NCBI GenBank assembly: GCA_963788145.1
Contig: CAWBFQ010000007.1
Span: 558,001-622,000 of the forward strand
Direction: 5' to 3'
Length of the DNA: 64,000 nucleotides
Origin: UTCFX2 sp963788145
GTDB taxonomy: Bacteria > Chloroflexota > Anaerolineae > Anaerolineales > UBA4823
Shown: positions 16,642 through 26,813 of the stretch, one piece after another
Layout: every line of letters begins with the position of its first letter
Numbering within the stretch: position 1 is the first letter of the stretch
Translations under genes and position numbers: made by a program
Notes under the pieces: model-generated
Told to the model about the DNA's origin: nothing
Databases searched by the model: none
What the model saw: the letters and a program-made list of their open reading frames with translations, nothing else

Positions 16642-18150
16642 CTAATAAGCTCCGCGGCTCTTGATCACAGCTGGGATGGTCTGGATGAGTAATTGTAAAT
16701 CCAGCCAAATGCTCCAGTTGCGGATGTAGTGCATATCCAGGCGGATTCTCTCCCGGTAGGTAATATCTGAACGGCCGCTGACCTGCCATAAACCGGTGAT
16801 TCCAGGCCGAACGGTGAGCAGGTTCAGCCCCCACCGGTTGTAATCCTTCATCTCATCCGGATGGATCATGCGTGGTCCTACCAGCGACATCTCATAACGG
16901 ATCACATTGAAAAGCTGCGGGAACTCATCCAGGCTGAATTTGCGCAGGATGCGCCCTACGCGCGTGATGCGTGGGTCATTCTTCAGTTTGCGAGTTTCTT
17001 CAAGCTCTTGAAGCAATTCCGGCGATTGAGCCAGGATCTGGTCACCATTCACTCGCATCGTGCGGAATTTGAAAGCATCGAACTGATTGTTGTTGACGCC
17101 CATCACCCTGCGGCGGTGCAGAATGGGTCCTGGCGAATCCAGTTTGATCACGATCGCGATCAACAATAAGATGGGTGAGATTAAGATCAAGCCAGGTATG
17201 GTCAATCCATAATCTAAGATGATTTTCAACACGTTGTCATATCCGGTCAGACGAACTTTATTTACACATACCAGCGGCACAAATGCATATTCGCGCACTT
17301 TGAGGCCGGTGGTAATAATTTCATACAGCCCGGAGGACATACGAATATTGACCTTGTCTGAAACGCCATATTTCTGGAATATCTCTACCAGCACATCCCG
17401 TGATGAAATCGAACTGCTCGCCAGGATCACTTCATCCACACCATATTCATTGATCACCTGATCGATTTGCCCCATATTCCCCAATACTTGAAAGCCTTTG
17501 ATTGGGGTTTCATAAGGCAGAAATTTCTTGTCGATGAAGCCCAGGATATCCAGTCCAGAGTATCGCCAGTTCGAAAGCTGCCGGGCGAGCATCAGGCCTT
17601 CATCATTGGCGCCAACAATTAATGCCTTGGTGACAAAGTAACCACGATGGCGCAACAGGTAAATAACCCGGCGAGAGATAAAACGATTTAATGAGATCAA
17701 GAAAAAAGAAAAACCCCAGGCCAAGATCAACCAACCACGCGCAATGATAAAGATCGGTTGCAAGAAACCGAAAATGATTACCAGCATCATCGAGGTGGTG
17801 GAGGCGCGAAAAACCATCTCGTATTCCTGTGGGCCGCCGAGCAAATTCTCTTTGCTGTAAAGCCCGGATACTTTGAAAACCACCAGCCATAGAATAGTAG
17901 CTAATGCCGTAATTTGGCGGTAATAATCGATGCTGGGGACAACATCCACCTGGAAAACCGGAATGGCAGTTTCAAAGCGAAAAAAATAAGCGAGACGAAA
18001 GCTTAATGCAATCATCAGGGCGTCAATCATCATCAGATAGATGATGTAGTACATCCATTGCATCTTTAGAGATATCCGACTTTTTTCCAGGTGGTCTTGA
18101 GTTTGAAGGTCTTTTTTTACCACGAAGGGAGTTGTTCTAGCTATCTGCAT
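16642..18150 (-). CDS. Polyprenyl-phosphate glycosyl-1-phosphate transferase (initiating enzyme)
   Basis: Membrane enzyme that starts glycan assembly by moving a sugar-1-phosphate onto undecaprenyl phosphate. The 502 residues match the WbaP/PHPT family: four N-terminal TM helices, a CoA-binding-like Rossmann middle domain (KALIVGANDEGLMLAR), a fifth hydrophobic segment, and the catalytic bacterial sugar-transferase domain (LDSPGPILHRRRVMG, FKFRTM, KNDPRITRVGRILRK, DEFPQLFNV, VRPGITGLWQVSGRS). Its start overlaps the end of the preceding GT4 gene by 14 bases. Confidence 0.92.
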   Translation of the reverse strand: MQIARTTPFVVKKDLQTQDHLEKSRISLKMQWMYYIIYLMMIDALMIALSFRLAYFFRFETAIPVFQVDVVPSIDYYRQITALATILWLVVFKVSGLYSKENLLGGPQEYEMVFRASTTSMMLVIIFGFLQPIFIIARGWLILAWGFSFFLISLNRFISRRVIYLLRHRGYFVTKALIVGANDEGLMLARQLSNWRYSGLDILGFIDKKFLPYETPIKGFQVLGNMGQIDQVINEYGVDEVILASSSISSRDVLVEIFQKYGVSDKVNIRMSSGLYEIITTGLKVREYAFVPLVCVNKVRLTGYDNVLKIILDYGLTIPGLILISPILLLIAIVIKLDSPGPILHRRRVMGVNNNQFDAFKFRTMRVNGDQILAQSPELLQELEETRKLKNDPRITRVGRILRKFSLDEFPQLFNVIRYEMSLVGPRMIHPDEMKDYNRWGLNLLTVRPGITGLWQVSGRSDITYRERIRLDMHYIRNWSIWLDLQLLIQTIPAVIKSRGAY

Positions 18151-19372
18151 GATAAACCTCTTCTAGTTGAGCGCCAATAAGATTCCAATCATGATTTCTT
18201 TCAACATAATATCGGCCCGCCGCGCCGATATTTCTCCTCAAACTGGGATCTATCAATACCCTTAGCATCTGATCCGCAAATTCAGCTGGTTCCTCGGCGA
18301 CCAACACATCCTGGCCCGGAACCACCTGGAAAGCAGAAACCGCCAAGGGATTAGCCACAACCGGCGTCCCACAAGCCATGCTCTCAAGCACCTTAAACTG
18401 ACTGCCTGCGCCATAGACGAGTGGGGCGACAGCAACTGTAGCTCCTTGGATATAAGGCCGGATATCATCCACCGTTCCGGTCACAGTCACGTTTGGGTGT
18501 TCTCCTATAGCCTGAATTTCCCTGGCAGGGTCTTTTCCTACAACCCACAGCCGGGCTTGAGGATATCTGGACCAAACAATGGGCATAATCTTTTCATAAA
18601 GATGCATCACCATGGTGATATTGGCGTGATAACTCATTTTGCCGCTGACGATGATGCCGTCCTCAAGCTGGGGCGCGTTCCCATCTGGGTGAAAATACTT
18701 CAGGTCTACCCCGTTTGGGATGATCACCAGACGGGAGGCGGCATCATCTGAATGGGAATAGGCAAGAAAGGCATTTTTATCCTTCTGCGAAGTGATCAAA
18801 ACGCGAGAAAAATGATCCAACATTTTTGCTTCAAAATGCTCTGTTCGGTGCAATTCAAATTGCGCAAGCCAGCGATAGAGAAGCTTCTTGCTGCGCTCGG
18901 AGGATTGGCGAAACAGCAATGCGATGCTATCCACGCTATCCCATATAATCTTTGGGGCGGTATCGCCTGTGAGGCGAATTGCCTGGAAATGTTCCAGCAG
19001 AGATAACCCGTACTTTACGCCTCTTAAGTGTTCGACATGAACTGCATCAAAATAGTTCCTTTTGTTGGAAATGTTCACCAGATCAACCATCTGACTCGCT
19101 AACTGAGGCTGCCAGCAGTACCAGGCCTGGAGCGGTTGCCCGGTCGGCAGCGCAACCAGGCAATTCCAATACGAGCGCCAACGCGCCAGGTAGTGGAGAT
19201 GGGTTTCCTTACAATCCCGCTGGATGGATTCGGCGCTTTGTCTTTCTTGTTCAGTGGACCAGAGGGTCAACAATGTGATCTCATTTCCTCTGGCAGCCAG
19301 GGCGCGAATCAAATTATAAGATCTAGAGCGGATCAGGTTAGGAACATACGGAACGATGAATAATATCTTCAT
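18137..19372 (-). CDS. Family 4 glycosyltransferase (PEP-CTERM/EpsH1-type sugar transferase-like)
   Basis: Cytosolic GT-B glycosyltransferase of about 411 residues. The N-terminus MKILFIVPYVPN...SRSYNLIRALAAR and the C-terminal donor-binding region (EDGIIVSGKMSYHANI, GAGSQFKVLESMACGTPVV) fit the GT4 subgroup often associated with EpsH/exosortase polysaccharide clusters. ATG 19372 fits the conserved N-terminus; the longer frame begins with a non-homologous MCFV. Acceptor and donor are unknown. Confidence 0.85.
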   Translation of the reverse strand: MKILFIVPYVPNLIRSRSYNLIRALAARGNEITLLTLWSTEQERQSAESIQRDCKETHLHYLARWRSYWNCLVALPTGQPLQAWYCWQPQLASQMVDLVNISNKRNYFDAVHVEHLRGVKYGLSLLEHFQAIRLTGDTAPKIIWDSVDSIALLFRQSSERSKKLLYRWLAQFELHRTEHFEAKMLDHFSRVLITSQKDKNAFLAYSHSDDAASRLVIIPNGVDLKYFHPDGNAPQLEDGIIVSGKMSYHANITMVMHLYEKIMPIVWSRYPQARLWVVGKDPAREIQAIGEHPNVTVTGTVDDIRPYIQGATVAVAPLVYGAGSQFKVLESMACGTPVVANPLAVSAFQVVPGQDVLVAEEPAEFADQMLRVLIDPSLRRNIGAAGRYYVERNHDWNLIGAQLEEVYHADS

Positions 19373-19426
19373 GACAAAACACAAAAATAAGAAGAATAAT
19401 TCTGAAAGTTACCTGAAACCATCCAA

Positions 19427-20833
19427 TTAAATCATATCACCTTTATCGCCCGAAGAATTCAAATTAGCAAATTTGTCCCATTTTTGGTTGAAGAATGGTT
19501 TTTTCATTACCCAGTTCAGCAGATCTACAAAAGCAAGACCGGCAAAGATCATGAATAAGGCATCGATCGGTAAGCGATAACGAACCAAAGCCCAGGTGAG
19601 CAGATGGAGAACCGTATAGAAAAAGATAAAGAGAAAGAGGAGGAACAAAGGGGATGAGAATTTAAACTTACGAACGGGTATCTTTGGAATCATTGAGCGA
19701 ACCAGGCCGTACAGAATGAATGGAAGCAGTAAGCCGAATCCGCCGACCCTGCTGATATTGCTGATCAGCCCTGAATCCTGAGATGGCCAAAACATAAAAA
19801 AGGTTGGGATACGGCTCAAGGAGAGTAAGATATAACGAACTGGATCTTCTGTAATGAAACCTATTCCCCGGCGGAGCAACTCCTGATCCAGGGCGGCCTC
19901 GTCCAGTTTTCTCACGTCGGGTGGAATCAGGTCAAGATAGGTTCCCATCTCTGGCGGCAGGATGGGGATAAAATGCGTTCCATAAATGGGGTGATTGGCC
20001 CAAAACAGAACATAGCCGGAATTGGTGTTGAGCAGGACAAAGCGATGAAAGCGGGAATAGTTGTAGCGCGTGAATGGAACAATGACAGCGATTACCATAG
20101 CCACTGGAACGATCAGGGCTATCCCCAGGCGCAGGTCGAACTTTCGCTGGTTTGCCAACCACATCCAAAAGATCAGGATTGGGATAAATAGCATAAAAAG
20201 CTGGCGGAGCAGGACTGCCGCGCTAAGACACAGACCCAATCCGAGGCTGTATAACAGGATGCTTTTGAGCGTGGTCTTTGGAGGGGCATTGGGCACATCC
20301 CGATCAGCGATTCGATCCATCAGTAAGATCGCTATCCAGAGGCTGGATAGGGTTGCTAGGATGAAGAACGGCTCGGTCATCAGTGTTGCAGAATAGTATA
20401 TAAAATAAGGATAAAGAGCCGTCAAACCTGCGGCAAACAGCCCGACTGTCGTCTGGAACAAACGCGCTCCGATTTTGTAAGCCAGGTAAGGTTGCAGGAT
20501 GCCAACGATCAGAACTTGAATCATGCGGGCTGCGATCGGGTGAGGGCCAAAGATCGAATAAACAAATGTCAGGTAAAAAGTGTACAGAAAACTCCAATGA
20601 GCGGTTGGGGCTCCAGGAGCGGTTACCGGCCACCACGGCTCGCCAAAGGTGAAACCATGCCCGCCGAGCAGGCGCAGCGCGAGGGTATGGTAAGAGATCT
20701 GATCATTTACGCCAGGCAAGATCTCAATCTGGTCGCCCAGGTAGAACGCAGCGCCCAACCTCAGGATGACCGAGATTGCCAAAATGACGAGCAAGACGGA
20801 TATACGACGTCCGGTGGTTTTATTCCGTTTCAT
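19427..20833 (-). CDS. Polytopic membrane glycosyltransferase (GT39/ArnT-like)
   Basis: About 468-residue membrane protein with ten or more TM helices. It has a first extracytoplasmic loop of the type seen in GT39/ArnT enzymes (GVNDQISYHTLALRLL) and a C-terminal soluble tail. It would use a lipid-linked sugar donor on the outside of the membrane. The ATG at 20833 overlaps the NAD-synthetase-like gene end by 14 bases, implying coupled translation. Confidence 0.72.
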   Translation of the reverse strand: MKRNKTTGRRISVLLVILAISVILRLGAAFYLGDQIEILPGVNDQISYHTLALRLLGGHGFTFGEPWWPVTAPGAPTAHWSFLYTFYLTFVYSIFGPHPIAARMIQVLIVGILQPYLAYKIGARLFQTTVGLFAAGLTALYPYFIYYSATLMTEPFFILATLSSLWIAILLMDRIADRDVPNAPPKTTLKSILLYSLGLGLCLSAAVLLRQLFMLFIPILIFWMWLANQRKFDLRLGIALIVPVAMVIAVIVPFTRYNYSRFHRFVLLNTNSGYVLFWANHPIYGTHFIPILPPEMGTYLDLIPPDVRKLDEAALDQELLRRGIGFITEDPVRYILLSLSRIPTFFMFWPSQDSGLISNISRVGGFGLLLPFILYGLVRSMIPKIPVRKFKFSSPLFLLFLFIFFYTVLHLLTWALVRYRLPIDALFMIFAGLAFVDLLNWVMKKPFFNQKWDKFANLNSSGDKGDMI

Positions 20834-21818
20834 TCTCAAATAAAAAGACTGGATTCAGGCGCAGGTAATCGGTCGTTCTTTGTTTACGGGCAAAATCCTT
20901 GAATGCCCGTTCCACTTGAATCTCTTCCAACCCCAGCACCTGGGCTACGGTGGAAAGAGGTACTTTATGTTCTTGAGCAAACCAGAGCATATCCATCAAA
21001 TGGAAAGGCAGGCGAAAGAAGAACTCCTGCTGGGTGGAGGGTGCGCTGTAGGTATCGGTTGTGGGTGGACGACTGCGGATTTCTTCCGGTACGCCGAGAA
21101 ATTCTGCCAATTGATATACCTGAGTCTTGAATAAATGGGCGATCGGCTGAATATCGACCCCGCTGTCGCCGAATTTCACGAAGAATCCCTGATCATGTTC
21201 ATTCTTGTTTGCGGTTCCAATGACAGCGAAATTGCGCACCTCAGCGTGGTAATAAAGCATAGACATGCGGGTGCGCTGTTTGAAATTGGAAGCCGCCACG
21301 ATTTCGTTTAGCTCACGAGGGGGAACTCGGCGGCTTTTTTCCTCGCCTTCGGGAGTGACGATTGTCAATGTGAAGAAATTGAGGGTATCTTCTTCCAACA
21401 GGTTTTGCGGCAGCACGATTTTGGCCTTGTATCCACGGTTGGGATCGTACTCGGGGAATAACCGTTGTATCGCAGCATCACGGCGAGGATAGCAGCCGAA
21501 ACCTTCTAATACCGGCGTGATATTTTCAAGCACGGGTTGAATCCCGAAATGGGCAGCTACCTGTCTGGCTAAGTTTTCACTTTCTGGATCAGAGTCTTTT
21601 TCTGGGAGCATCAAAGGGACGACATTCTCGGTCCCAAAAGCCCGCACGCATAAGGCCAATACAACCGAAGAATCGACGCCGCCGCTGATCCCTAATACTG
21701 CTCCGCGCCGTCGCGCGGTCTCAAAAACGAAATGACGTAATGCCTGGATAATCCGCTCGGTCTCGGCTTCTGGGTTTATATTTAATGAATCTTTGTTGAA
21801 GTCTGGTGAACTAATCAT
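20820..21818 (-). CDS. nadE: NAD(+) synthetase-like ATP-pyrophosphatase
   Basis: ATP-dependent amidating enzyme of the NadE/N-type PPase fold, 332 residues, longer than the 275 of plain ammonia-dependent NadE. Key motifs: VLGISGGVDSSVVLALC (PP-loop), GTANKNEHDQGFFVKFGD and PIAHLFKTQVYQLAEFLG. An insertion (around residues 105-165: CYPRRDAAIQRLFPEY...) is not typical. ATG 21818 follows GGAG by 7 bases; an ATG at 21828-21830 is also possible. Located between an asparagine-synthetase-like gene and a membrane glycosyltransferase, it may amidate a sugar or acyl intermediate rather than make NAD; this is inference. Confidence 0.8.
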   Translation of the reverse strand: MISSPDFNKDSLNINPEAETERIIQALRHFVFETARRRGAVLGISGGVDSSVVLALCVRAFGTENVVPLMLPEKDSDPESENLARQVAAHFGIQPVLENITPVLEGFGCYPRRDAAIQRLFPEYDPNRGYKAKIVLPQNLLEEDTLNFFTLTIVTPEGEEKSRRVPPRELNEIVAASNFKQRTRMSMLYYHAEVRNFAVIGTANKNEHDQGFFVKFGDSGVDIQPIAHLFKTQVYQLAEFLGVPEEIRSRPPTTDTYSAPSTQQEFFFRLPFHLMDMLWFAQEHKVPLSTVAQVLGLEEIQVERAFKDFARKQRTTDYLRLNPVFLFENETE

Positions 21819-23859
21819 GGGTAACTCCATTCATTCTGATATCTCTTGTAAGTTCTTCCGGCTGAATTGGGGGTGGCATATTCATCGAAAAGCGATTGAC
21901 GAATTGATCCCAGACCAGTTGAGAGGAAATGATCCCAGCCAGAGCCATGTCATCAGTTTCGCCAAGCCGTCCACCAGACATCAGTTTGGCGGTCATATTC
22001 TGTACAGAATCCATTTGGAAGAGACCGGCTGCTTCGATTGATTCATTCGAGAGCAGTTCCTTTAGATAGGTCAACGGTCCTTGTGAGCCGAAAAATGCGC
22101 GGTGGATCGGCGCCCGGTAGGGACGCTTTCGGCGTGTCCAAATCTGGTCGGGCAGCCATTTGCGAGCCAACCGGCGCAGTAAATATTTTTCCGTCAAGCC
22201 ATTCAGGCGGAGATGGATGGGCAGCCGTGAGCAAAACTCCACGACCCGATAATCCAAAAACGGAAAACGCCCTTCCACGGCATGAGCCATCCCGACCCGG
22301 TCGCCTTGGGAAGAAAGCAGGTATTGGGGTAGAAAGATAGAGCTTTCCAGATATTGCGCCCGACTTAAGGGGTCCCACTCAGTAAAGCCTGGGGGGATAT
22401 AGACCGCGTCAAACGCAAGATTATCTCGAGAGGACACTGTGATTGGCGAGAGCGTATCCTTTAACGCTTCAGAGAAGAAGCGCTTCGCCCGACCGGTATT
22501 TTTCCAACGGATATAATGGGAATAGATCGGGGAGTTGATGTCGGATAAACCTGCGCCGAAGAAAGATGCCAGATATGCGTTACTGTTTGGCATATGCGCG
22601 ATTTCTGGATAAAGCCGCCCAAACAGTAATGGGCGGATTTTTGAGTCTGGCTGCTTTGCCCAGAAAAGACGAATTTTTGCCTCTTTGAAGATATCATACC
22701 CGGCAAGGAATTCATCTGCGCCTTCCCCGGTCAGGACAACCTTATATTGGTTTTCCCGGACCAGCCCGGATAGGTAAAACAGGGGTACCGGGGCAGTTCG
22801 CAGGGTTGGGGTCTCGGTATGCCAGATCACGTCTGGGAATGCGGCGCCGATATCGCTGTGGTGGATATGGACAACCTGGTGTTGAGTCCCGAAGAAATCA
22901 GCCATCTGGTATTGAAAGGCGCTTTCGTCAAATTCCGGATCGCTGAAGGTAATCGAAAAGGTATCCAGTTGTGTATCGGTGAAATTGCGGATGATGGCGG
23001 TGATCGTAGAAGAGTCCAGCCCGCCGCTCAGGTACGCTCCAACTGGAACATCCGCTCGCAGGCGGATGCGGGTGGAATCCACCAGCAATGCTTCAAATTC
23101 ATCCTGATATTGCTGGACATCTAGCCTGGGTTGTTTCCCCGAGTGTGCATTGGCGGTGGGGTTGCTAAAATCGAGGGACCAATAGCTCTGGATGTCCAGA
23201 TGATTGGTATCCGTCTGGGCTAGCAGATAATAACCTGGGGGGACTTCGAAGATATCTTTGAAAATTGTGCGCGGCGCCAGGGTGCTCCAATAAGTGAAGA
23301 TTTGGTCTAACGAAACCGGATCGATTTGGGCTTGAGTTTCGGGATGGGCCAGGATGGCTTTCATTTCCGAACCGAAAATAAAATGCCCTGCCTGCTGAGT
23401 ATAGAATAATGGTCGGATGCCCAGACGGTCGCGCGCCAGGAATAAACGATTTCCGCCGGGAAATTTGCGAGTGTCCCAGATGGCGATTGCAAATTGACCA
23501 TTCAGATATTTCAAGCAATCCGGTCCATAATCCTCGTAAAGATGGACTATGACTTCCGTATCGGAATGAGTGCTGAAGTGATGGCCTCTGGCTTCGAGCA
23601 TTGGGCGCAGTTCAACATAATTAAAGATCTCACCGTTAAAAACGATCCAGATTGTGCCATCTTCGTTGCTGATTGGCTGATCGCCGCCGGCGATATCGAT
23701 AATCTTCAAGCGGGCGCTGCCCAACCCAACCCGTCGATCCTGGTAGATTCCAAAACCATCCGGTCCCCGATGCCGGATCATCGCTAACATTTGGAGCAGG
23801 GTGGACCTTTCAGTTCTGGCTGCCTGAGATTGATTGAGAACACCGATAATTCCACACAT
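21811..23859 (-). CDS. asnB: Asparagine synthetase (glutamine-hydrolysing)-like amidotransferase
   Basis: Class II glutamine amidotransferase of about 682 residues from ATG 23859, which places the catalytic Cys at position 2 (MCGIIGVLN). The glutaminase domain shows RHRGPDGFG, NGEIFNY and SDTEVIVHLYEDYG; the synthetase domain shows the PP-loop YLSGGLDSSTITAI and LTGEGADEFLAGYD. Members in polysaccharide/exosortase loci amidate uronic or acyl groups rather than aspartate. Located beside an acyl-AMP ligase and acyl carrier protein, so amidation of an activated acid is plausible. Confidence 0.9.
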   Translation of the reverse strand: MCGIIGVLNQSQAARTERSTLLQMLAMIRHRGPDGFGIYQDRRVGLGSARLKIIDIAGGDQPISNEDGTIWIVFNGEIFNYVELRPMLEARGHHFSTHSDTEVIVHLYEDYGPDCLKYLNGQFAIAIWDTRKFPGGNRLFLARDRLGIRPLFYTQQAGHFIFGSEMKAILAHPETQAQIDPVSLDQIFTYWSTLAPRTIFKDIFEVPPGYYLLAQTDTNHLDIQSYWSLDFSNPTANAHSGKQPRLDVQQYQDEFEALLVDSTRIRLRADVPVGAYLSGGLDSSTITAIIRNFTDTQLDTFSITFSDPEFDESAFQYQMADFFGTQHQVVHIHHSDIGAAFPDVIWHTETPTLRTAPVPLFYLSGLVRENQYKVVLTGEGADEFLAGYDIFKEAKIRLFWAKQPDSKIRPLLFGRLYPEIAHMPNSNAYLASFFGAGLSDINSPIYSHYIRWKNTGRAKRFFSEALKDTLSPITVSSRDNLAFDAVYIPPGFTEWDPLSRAQYLESSIFLPQYLLSSQGDRVGMAHAVEGRFPFLDYRVVEFCSRLPIHLRLNGLTEKYLLRRLARKWLPDQIWTRRKRPYRAPIHRAFFGSQGPLTYLKELLSNESIEAAGLFQMDSVQNMTAKLMSGGRLGETDDMALAGIISSQLVWDQFVNRFSMNMPPPIQPEELTRDIRMNGVTHD

Positions 23860-23909
23860 GAGATATTCCTTCCTCACCCCTTCTTTGTGAGATCCAGTAA
23901 GCTTGTCTT

Positions 23910-25518
23910 TCAGACAAGGAGTTTTTTATCAATTTTACCGGAGGGCGTTTTTGGGAGCTCGCTGACGATCTCAACCCATTTTGGGATCATGAAATCCTCC
24001 AGGTTAGCCCGACAATGAGCCAGGATATCCACTTCGCCGATATTTGAATCACGAACAACCACAACCGCCTTGATTGCCTGCCCCAACACCGGATCGGAGA
24101 TGCCAATTACAGCTGCTTCCGAGATCCCTTCCATTCGAAAGAGTACATTCTCGACCTCTTTCGGGGCAACTTTCTCTCCACGGGTCTTGATGATATCATC
24201 TTTGCGTCCAACAAAATACAGGAAACCCATCTTCATCCATCCGGAATAAATCCCCGGTATAACAAAGGCGCTCGCCAGGGATGGGCCCAGGCCGAAAGCG
24301 AACTGAAGAAGTCAACGGGTCTTCCCAATAGCCGCGCATAACATGCCGGCCACGCACCACCAATTCGCCAACCTTGCCAGGCGGCAATCTGTGGCCTGCT
24401 TCATCCTCAACCCAAACTTCAGTTCCTGGAATGGGTATCCCGACCGAATCAGATTTGCTATCCAAATATTCGGGAGGCAGGTATAGTGTTCGTTTCGTTT
24501 CCGTCAAACCATACATTGAAAACAGGGTAACATCGCTAAATTTTTCCTGCAAGCGCCGAATATGACTGGAGGGCAGCGCGGCGGCTGTGTTGCTGATATA
24601 ACGCAGGGCGGACAGGTCATACAGGGTCAGGTCACTCTGGAGCAGCATCGAAAAAATGGTCGGCACTCCGGGAAAGCCCGTTACCCGCTCTTCCTGCATG
24701 CGCTGCAGGACAGCAGCCGGGTAAGCAAACGACCGCTCAAGCACCAGTGTCCCCCCGAACTTGAACACCATCAATAGTTGATACAAACCATAGTCAAAGG
24801 AGAGCGGTAATACATCGATCACGATATCCGCTTCAACATTCTGAAGATATTCAATGATGGATGTAGCCGCGAAAACAACATTGCTGTGGTCGCTCATCAC
24901 ACCTTTTGGATCGCCCGTGCTTCCAGATGTATAGATGAGACAGGCCAGATCGAGGTCTATGTTCACCCGCTTAGGTCTATCAAAGGGATAAGATTGCTGT
25001 ATCTCGTTGAATAGCAGGATCTTCATATGGTCAGAAGTACTGGAAGGATCTTGATCTGCACTGGAACCAGGCTCGGACGGAGGCGATTCGACGCCTCCAA
25101 CAACAGAGACAGCGCCGGTCAGGACGCAAATCGTCAGATTTTGGAGCGATGAGGTAATTGCTTGTAATAGCGCCTGGTTGCGCCCGCCGGTGATGACTGC
25201 TTTAGCCCGGCAATTATTCAAAATGCTGGCGAGCTTGTCTCGCTTGGTGGTGGAGTTGATGATGACAAAGACGCCTCCGGCTTTTAATGCCGCGAAAATG
25301 GCGACCACTATTGCGATCGAGTTAGGCAAATAGATCGCCACACGGTCGCCACGCTGGATGCCGTGATCGAGCAAGGCGTTTGCAAGGCGGTTAGCCATTC
25401 GATCGATTTCGCCATACGTAAGGCGCTGACCCTCGCAAATCAATGCGACCTTGTCTGGCAGGCGGTTGGCGCTATCTTCCAGAAAATCCTGGACCAGTTT
25501 TATCTCAGATCTGACCAT
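23910..25518 (-). CDS. Acyl-AMP ligase (adenylate-forming enzyme), frameshifted near its C-terminus
   Basis: ANL-superfamily enzyme activating a carboxylic acid with ATP, likely for loading onto the adjacent carrier protein. Motifs: IYTSGSTGDPKGVM (A3), LPLSFDYGLYQLL, FSMYGLTETKR (A5), YTGDLFRMDEDGF (A7) and, after the break, VGRKDDIIKTRGEKV (A8) and KTPSGKIDKKLL (A10 Lys). A +1 break at about 24222-24230 (within CCC/AAA/GG of the plus strand) separates the last 100 residues. The sequence is closest in style to acyl ligases of exosortase-associated EPS loci. Substrate unknown. It is followed by an asparagine-synthetase-like gene. Confidence 0.85.
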
Positions 25519-25572
25519 AGTCTTCCTATTCAGTAGAATTAAATATTGGGCTTATAAACTTTGCGCAAATAT

Positions 25573-25827
25573 TTACTGGCTTGGACCACGTTTGCGCTGC
25601 ACATAAGCCGCGATTTTTTGAACGGAATCAAAGTTATCAGGCACAATCTCATTATCGATGACCTGGATAGCAAAGGCTTCTTCAACGAAGAAAACCAGAT
25701 CCATCACACCCTGTGAATCCACAATGCCTTCTTCAATGAATGATGCATCCTCGGGGTATTGAAACCCTTTGCTGCTGAAAAGTAAATTCTTCGCAATATA
25801 ATCTTTGATTTGTGTCTCGATGGTCAT
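25573..25827 (-). CDS. Acyl/peptidyl carrier protein (first carrier)
   Basis: 84-residue stand-alone carrier protein. The GIVDSQGVMDLV motif places the phosphopantetheine-accepting Ser at residue 38, with the usual four-helix hydrophobic pattern. It lies 54 bases upstream of the acyl-AMP ligase start, so it is its probable partner. No phosphopantetheinyl transferase is in the window. Confidence 0.88.
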   Translation of the reverse strand: MTIETQIKDYIAKNLLFSSKGFQYPEDASFIEEGIVDSQGVMDLVFFVEEAFAIQVIDNEIVPDNFDSVQKIAAYVQRKRGPSQ

Positions 25828-25901
25828 GGTATTTTCAACTTATTCCTCTATATCAGATAGTGGCTAAAATTGGTATCAGCTAATACAAGTCTTGCTGGCG
25901 A

Positions 25902-26813
25902 TTACATCCCTGGCAGCGCTCTAAGCAGCTGCTGGTATTGGCTAATTAAAGCCAGGTGTTTCGTTTGGCGATCGCCAGATTCCATCCAGGCTACTGGCGT
26001 CAGGCTCACCCGCGCCAGCCCGGCAGCCAGCAAGATCAGTTTATATAGGATGGCGGCAAATGTCCCGTGCTGTTTTCGGAAATACTGAACTTTCGCCTTG
26101 TACAGGTTTAGAAACATTTCCGGGGCAACCAGTTGGGTACTTTGCCCTCCATAGTGAACCACCTCCGCGCTCGGCGTCCAATAAATCTCCCAATCGGATT
26201 TTCGCAGCCTGGCGCAAAAATCTACCTCTTCAGAGTACATGAAGAATCGCTCGTCTAAAAGCCCCTCCTCACTTAACGCTTCTCGTCGGATCATCATACA
26301 AGCCCCAAGCAGTGTATCCACCTGTCGGGGAGTTGTGCTATCCCACTCATCCATGGAATAATAGCCGTCAGGACGGATACCCTTCCAATGGAACAGGCGC
26401 ATAAACTCTCCCCGAAGGGTGGGTTCGGGCGAACAAGACGGCTGAAGGGAGCCATCCAAGTTGAGCAGCCTGGCCCCAACTGCGCCGGCGCGCGGGTGAT
26501 CGTTGAGAAAATTACTCATCTCTTGAAGGGCTTTCGCATGGAGGCGCGTATCCGGATTTAATAGCAATACCTGATCACCCTGGGATTGTCGAATCCCCAG
26601 ATTATTGCCACCAGCAAAACCCAGGTTTGCCTGGCTGTGGATGAATTTCACTTGCGGGAAACCTTGTTCAGCGGCAACTGCGGAGCCATCCGTGGAGGCG
26701 TTATCAACGACAATCACCTCAAGATCAACCTGGGGGGGATAAGCAAAAATGGATTGCAGGCATTCCGCTAATAGCCTGCCCGTATTCCAATTGACAATAA
26801 TAATGGACAACAT
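25902..26813 (-). CDS. Family 2 glycosyltransferase (rhamnosyltransferase-like)
   Basis: GT-A cytosolic glycosyltransferase, 303 residues, with SIIIVNWNTGRLLAECL, VVDNASTDGS (nucleotide binding), LNPDTRL (DxD-like) and YSEEVDFCARLR. A C-terminal hydrophobic stretch (ILYKLILLAAGLARV) suggests membrane association. Its ATG overlaps the stop of the O-antigen-ligase-like gene by one base (TAATG). Confidence 0.88.
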   Translation of the reverse strand: MLSIIIVNWNTGRLLAECLQSIFAYPPQVDLEVIVVDNASTDGSAVAAEQGFPQVKFIHSQANLGFAGGNNLGIRQSQGDQVLLLNPDTRLHAKALQEMSNFLNDHPRAGAVGARLLNLDGSLQPSCSPEPTLRGEFMRLFHWKGIRPDGYYSMDEWDSTTPRQVDTLLGACMMIRREALSEEGLLDERFFMYSEEVDFCARLRKSDWEIYWTPSAEVVHYGGQSTQLVAPEMFLNLYKAKVQYFRKQHGTFAAILYKLILLAAGLARVSLTPVAWMESGDRQTKHLALISQYQQLLRALPGM

